From Campylobacter gracilis (lineage in GTDB: Bacteria; Campylobacterota; Campylobacteria; Campylobacterales; Campylobacteraceae), in assembly GCF_018374135.1 (NCBI RefSeq), contig NZ_JAHAFS010000026.1, forward strand, positions 1 through 13,690: a stretch of 13,690 nt of DNA, in the 5' to 3' direction. Under the pieces are notes generated by a model. The model was not told where the DNA came from and ran no database searches. It saw only the letters and a program-made list of their open reading frames with translations. Shown here in pieces: positions 13,342 to 13,690 of the stretch (positions within the stretch are counted from its first letter, which is position 1; every line of letters starts with the position of its first letter). The translations under genes were made by a program, and so were the position numbers.

Positions 13342-13550
13342 ATGCCATTCGTAAATATAAAAGTAGCCGCTCCAGAGCCTACAAAAGAGCAAAAAAGCAA
13401 ATCATCGCCGAGATTACGGACACGCTAGCGCGCGTATTAGGCAAAGACCCAGCCGCAATACTCGTGATGATCGAAACGCTCGGTACGGACAGCATCGGTA
13501 AAAGCGGTCTAAGTCTTGAGGAGATCAAACAAAATAAAGAGAAAAAATGA
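13342..13550 (+). pseudogene. 4-oxalocrotonate tautomerase-like gene, one-base frame break
   Basis: Small tautomerase family protein using N-terminal Pro as the catalytic base (MPFVNIKVA, P2 exposed after Met removal). Seen directly: AAGGAG 5 bases before the ATG, then a frame that hits TAG at 13426 after 28 codons. Adding one A to the A6 tract at 13391-13396 restores an uninterrupted 69-residue protein continuing KKQIIAEITDTLARVLGKD and then ILVMIETLGTDSIGKSG, which is the full family length. The 209-base span is one short of a multiple of three, agreeing with a single lost base. Alternatives to a real mutation are a homopolymer sequencing error, RNA polymerase slippage on the A tract, or a -1 ribosomal shift on AAA. 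Natural substrate unknown. It is divergent from assT2. Confidence 0.8.
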
Positions 13551-13690
13551 GTGAATTTTTATAGGATTTGAAGCCAAAAATCACGCTCGCAGCGGACACT
13601 ACTTGCGCCGTTAAGCGGCCAAATTTACCGAACGAGCAAGTAGCAGTTTAAAAACATCGCTGCGATCTGCTGTTGCAGGTGAGCATCAGG
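13551..13690. other. Window end, no recognised gene; 8-bp inverted repeat
   Basis: An ATG overlapping the tautomerase stop opens a frame that ends after five codons (MSEFL), so no gene is supported. CTACTTGC at 13599-13606 and GCAAGTAG at 13636-13643 are perfect complements around a 29-base interval that contains GCGGCCAAATTTA. The stretch may be decayed sequence or the edge of a feature beyond the window. Confidence 0.35.

Overview
The window looks like a chromosomal segment of a Campylobacter, most likely one of the oral, higher-GC species of the showae/rectus/gracilis/curvus type. This is inferred from AAATTTTA-rich gaps between moderately GC-rich genes, AAGGAG ribosome sites, TATAAT-type -10 boxes without clear -35 boxes, a sensor kinase with the QP-type H-box common in Campylobacterota, and an AssT/Dsb gene set of the kind known from Campylobacter. 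The species cannot be fixed from the sequence alone. No rRNA, tRNA, CRISPR array, transposase or phage gene was seen.

Left part (1-3409): a divergent pair, a PdxY-type pyridoxal/pyridoxamine kinase (minus) and a MenA-type prenyltransferase for menaquinone (plus). A long gap with degenerate repeats follows. Then come two small minus-strand reading frames that look damaged: an unrecognised ORF of about 50 residues with no normal start codon, and a DUF2695 gene whose good start and body are in different frames, separated at an A7 tract.

Core (3410-13153): a periplasmic aryl-sulfate sulfotransfer region. AssT1 (minus) is divergent from dsbL-dsbI (plus), the dedicated disulfide-forming pair. A membrane histidine kinase and an OmpR-type response regulator follow on the plus strand. 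Facing them on the minus strand are a second DsbA-family oxidase (CPHC), an aldo/keto reductase and a second, diverged AssT. The 10-bp inverted repeat between assT1 and dsbL is a candidate shared operator.

Right end (13154-13690): a 4-oxalocrotonate-tautomerase-like gene with its own promoter and ribosome site, broken by one missing base in an A6 tract, then about 140 bases with no recognised gene.

How the parts may work together: both AssT proteins carry signal peptides and a cysteine pair. DsbL would oxidise that pair and pass electrons to DsbI and then to quinone, for which MenA makes the precursor. The two-component system sits beside dsbLI and is the natural candidate regulator, perhaps sensing an aryl sulfate, a phenol or redox state. 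The regulatory link is inference from position. The AssT-Dsb partnership itself is established in uropathogenic E. coli, so the novelty here would lie in the linked two-component system, the two diverged AssT copies with two different Dsb oxidases, and the broken small genes.
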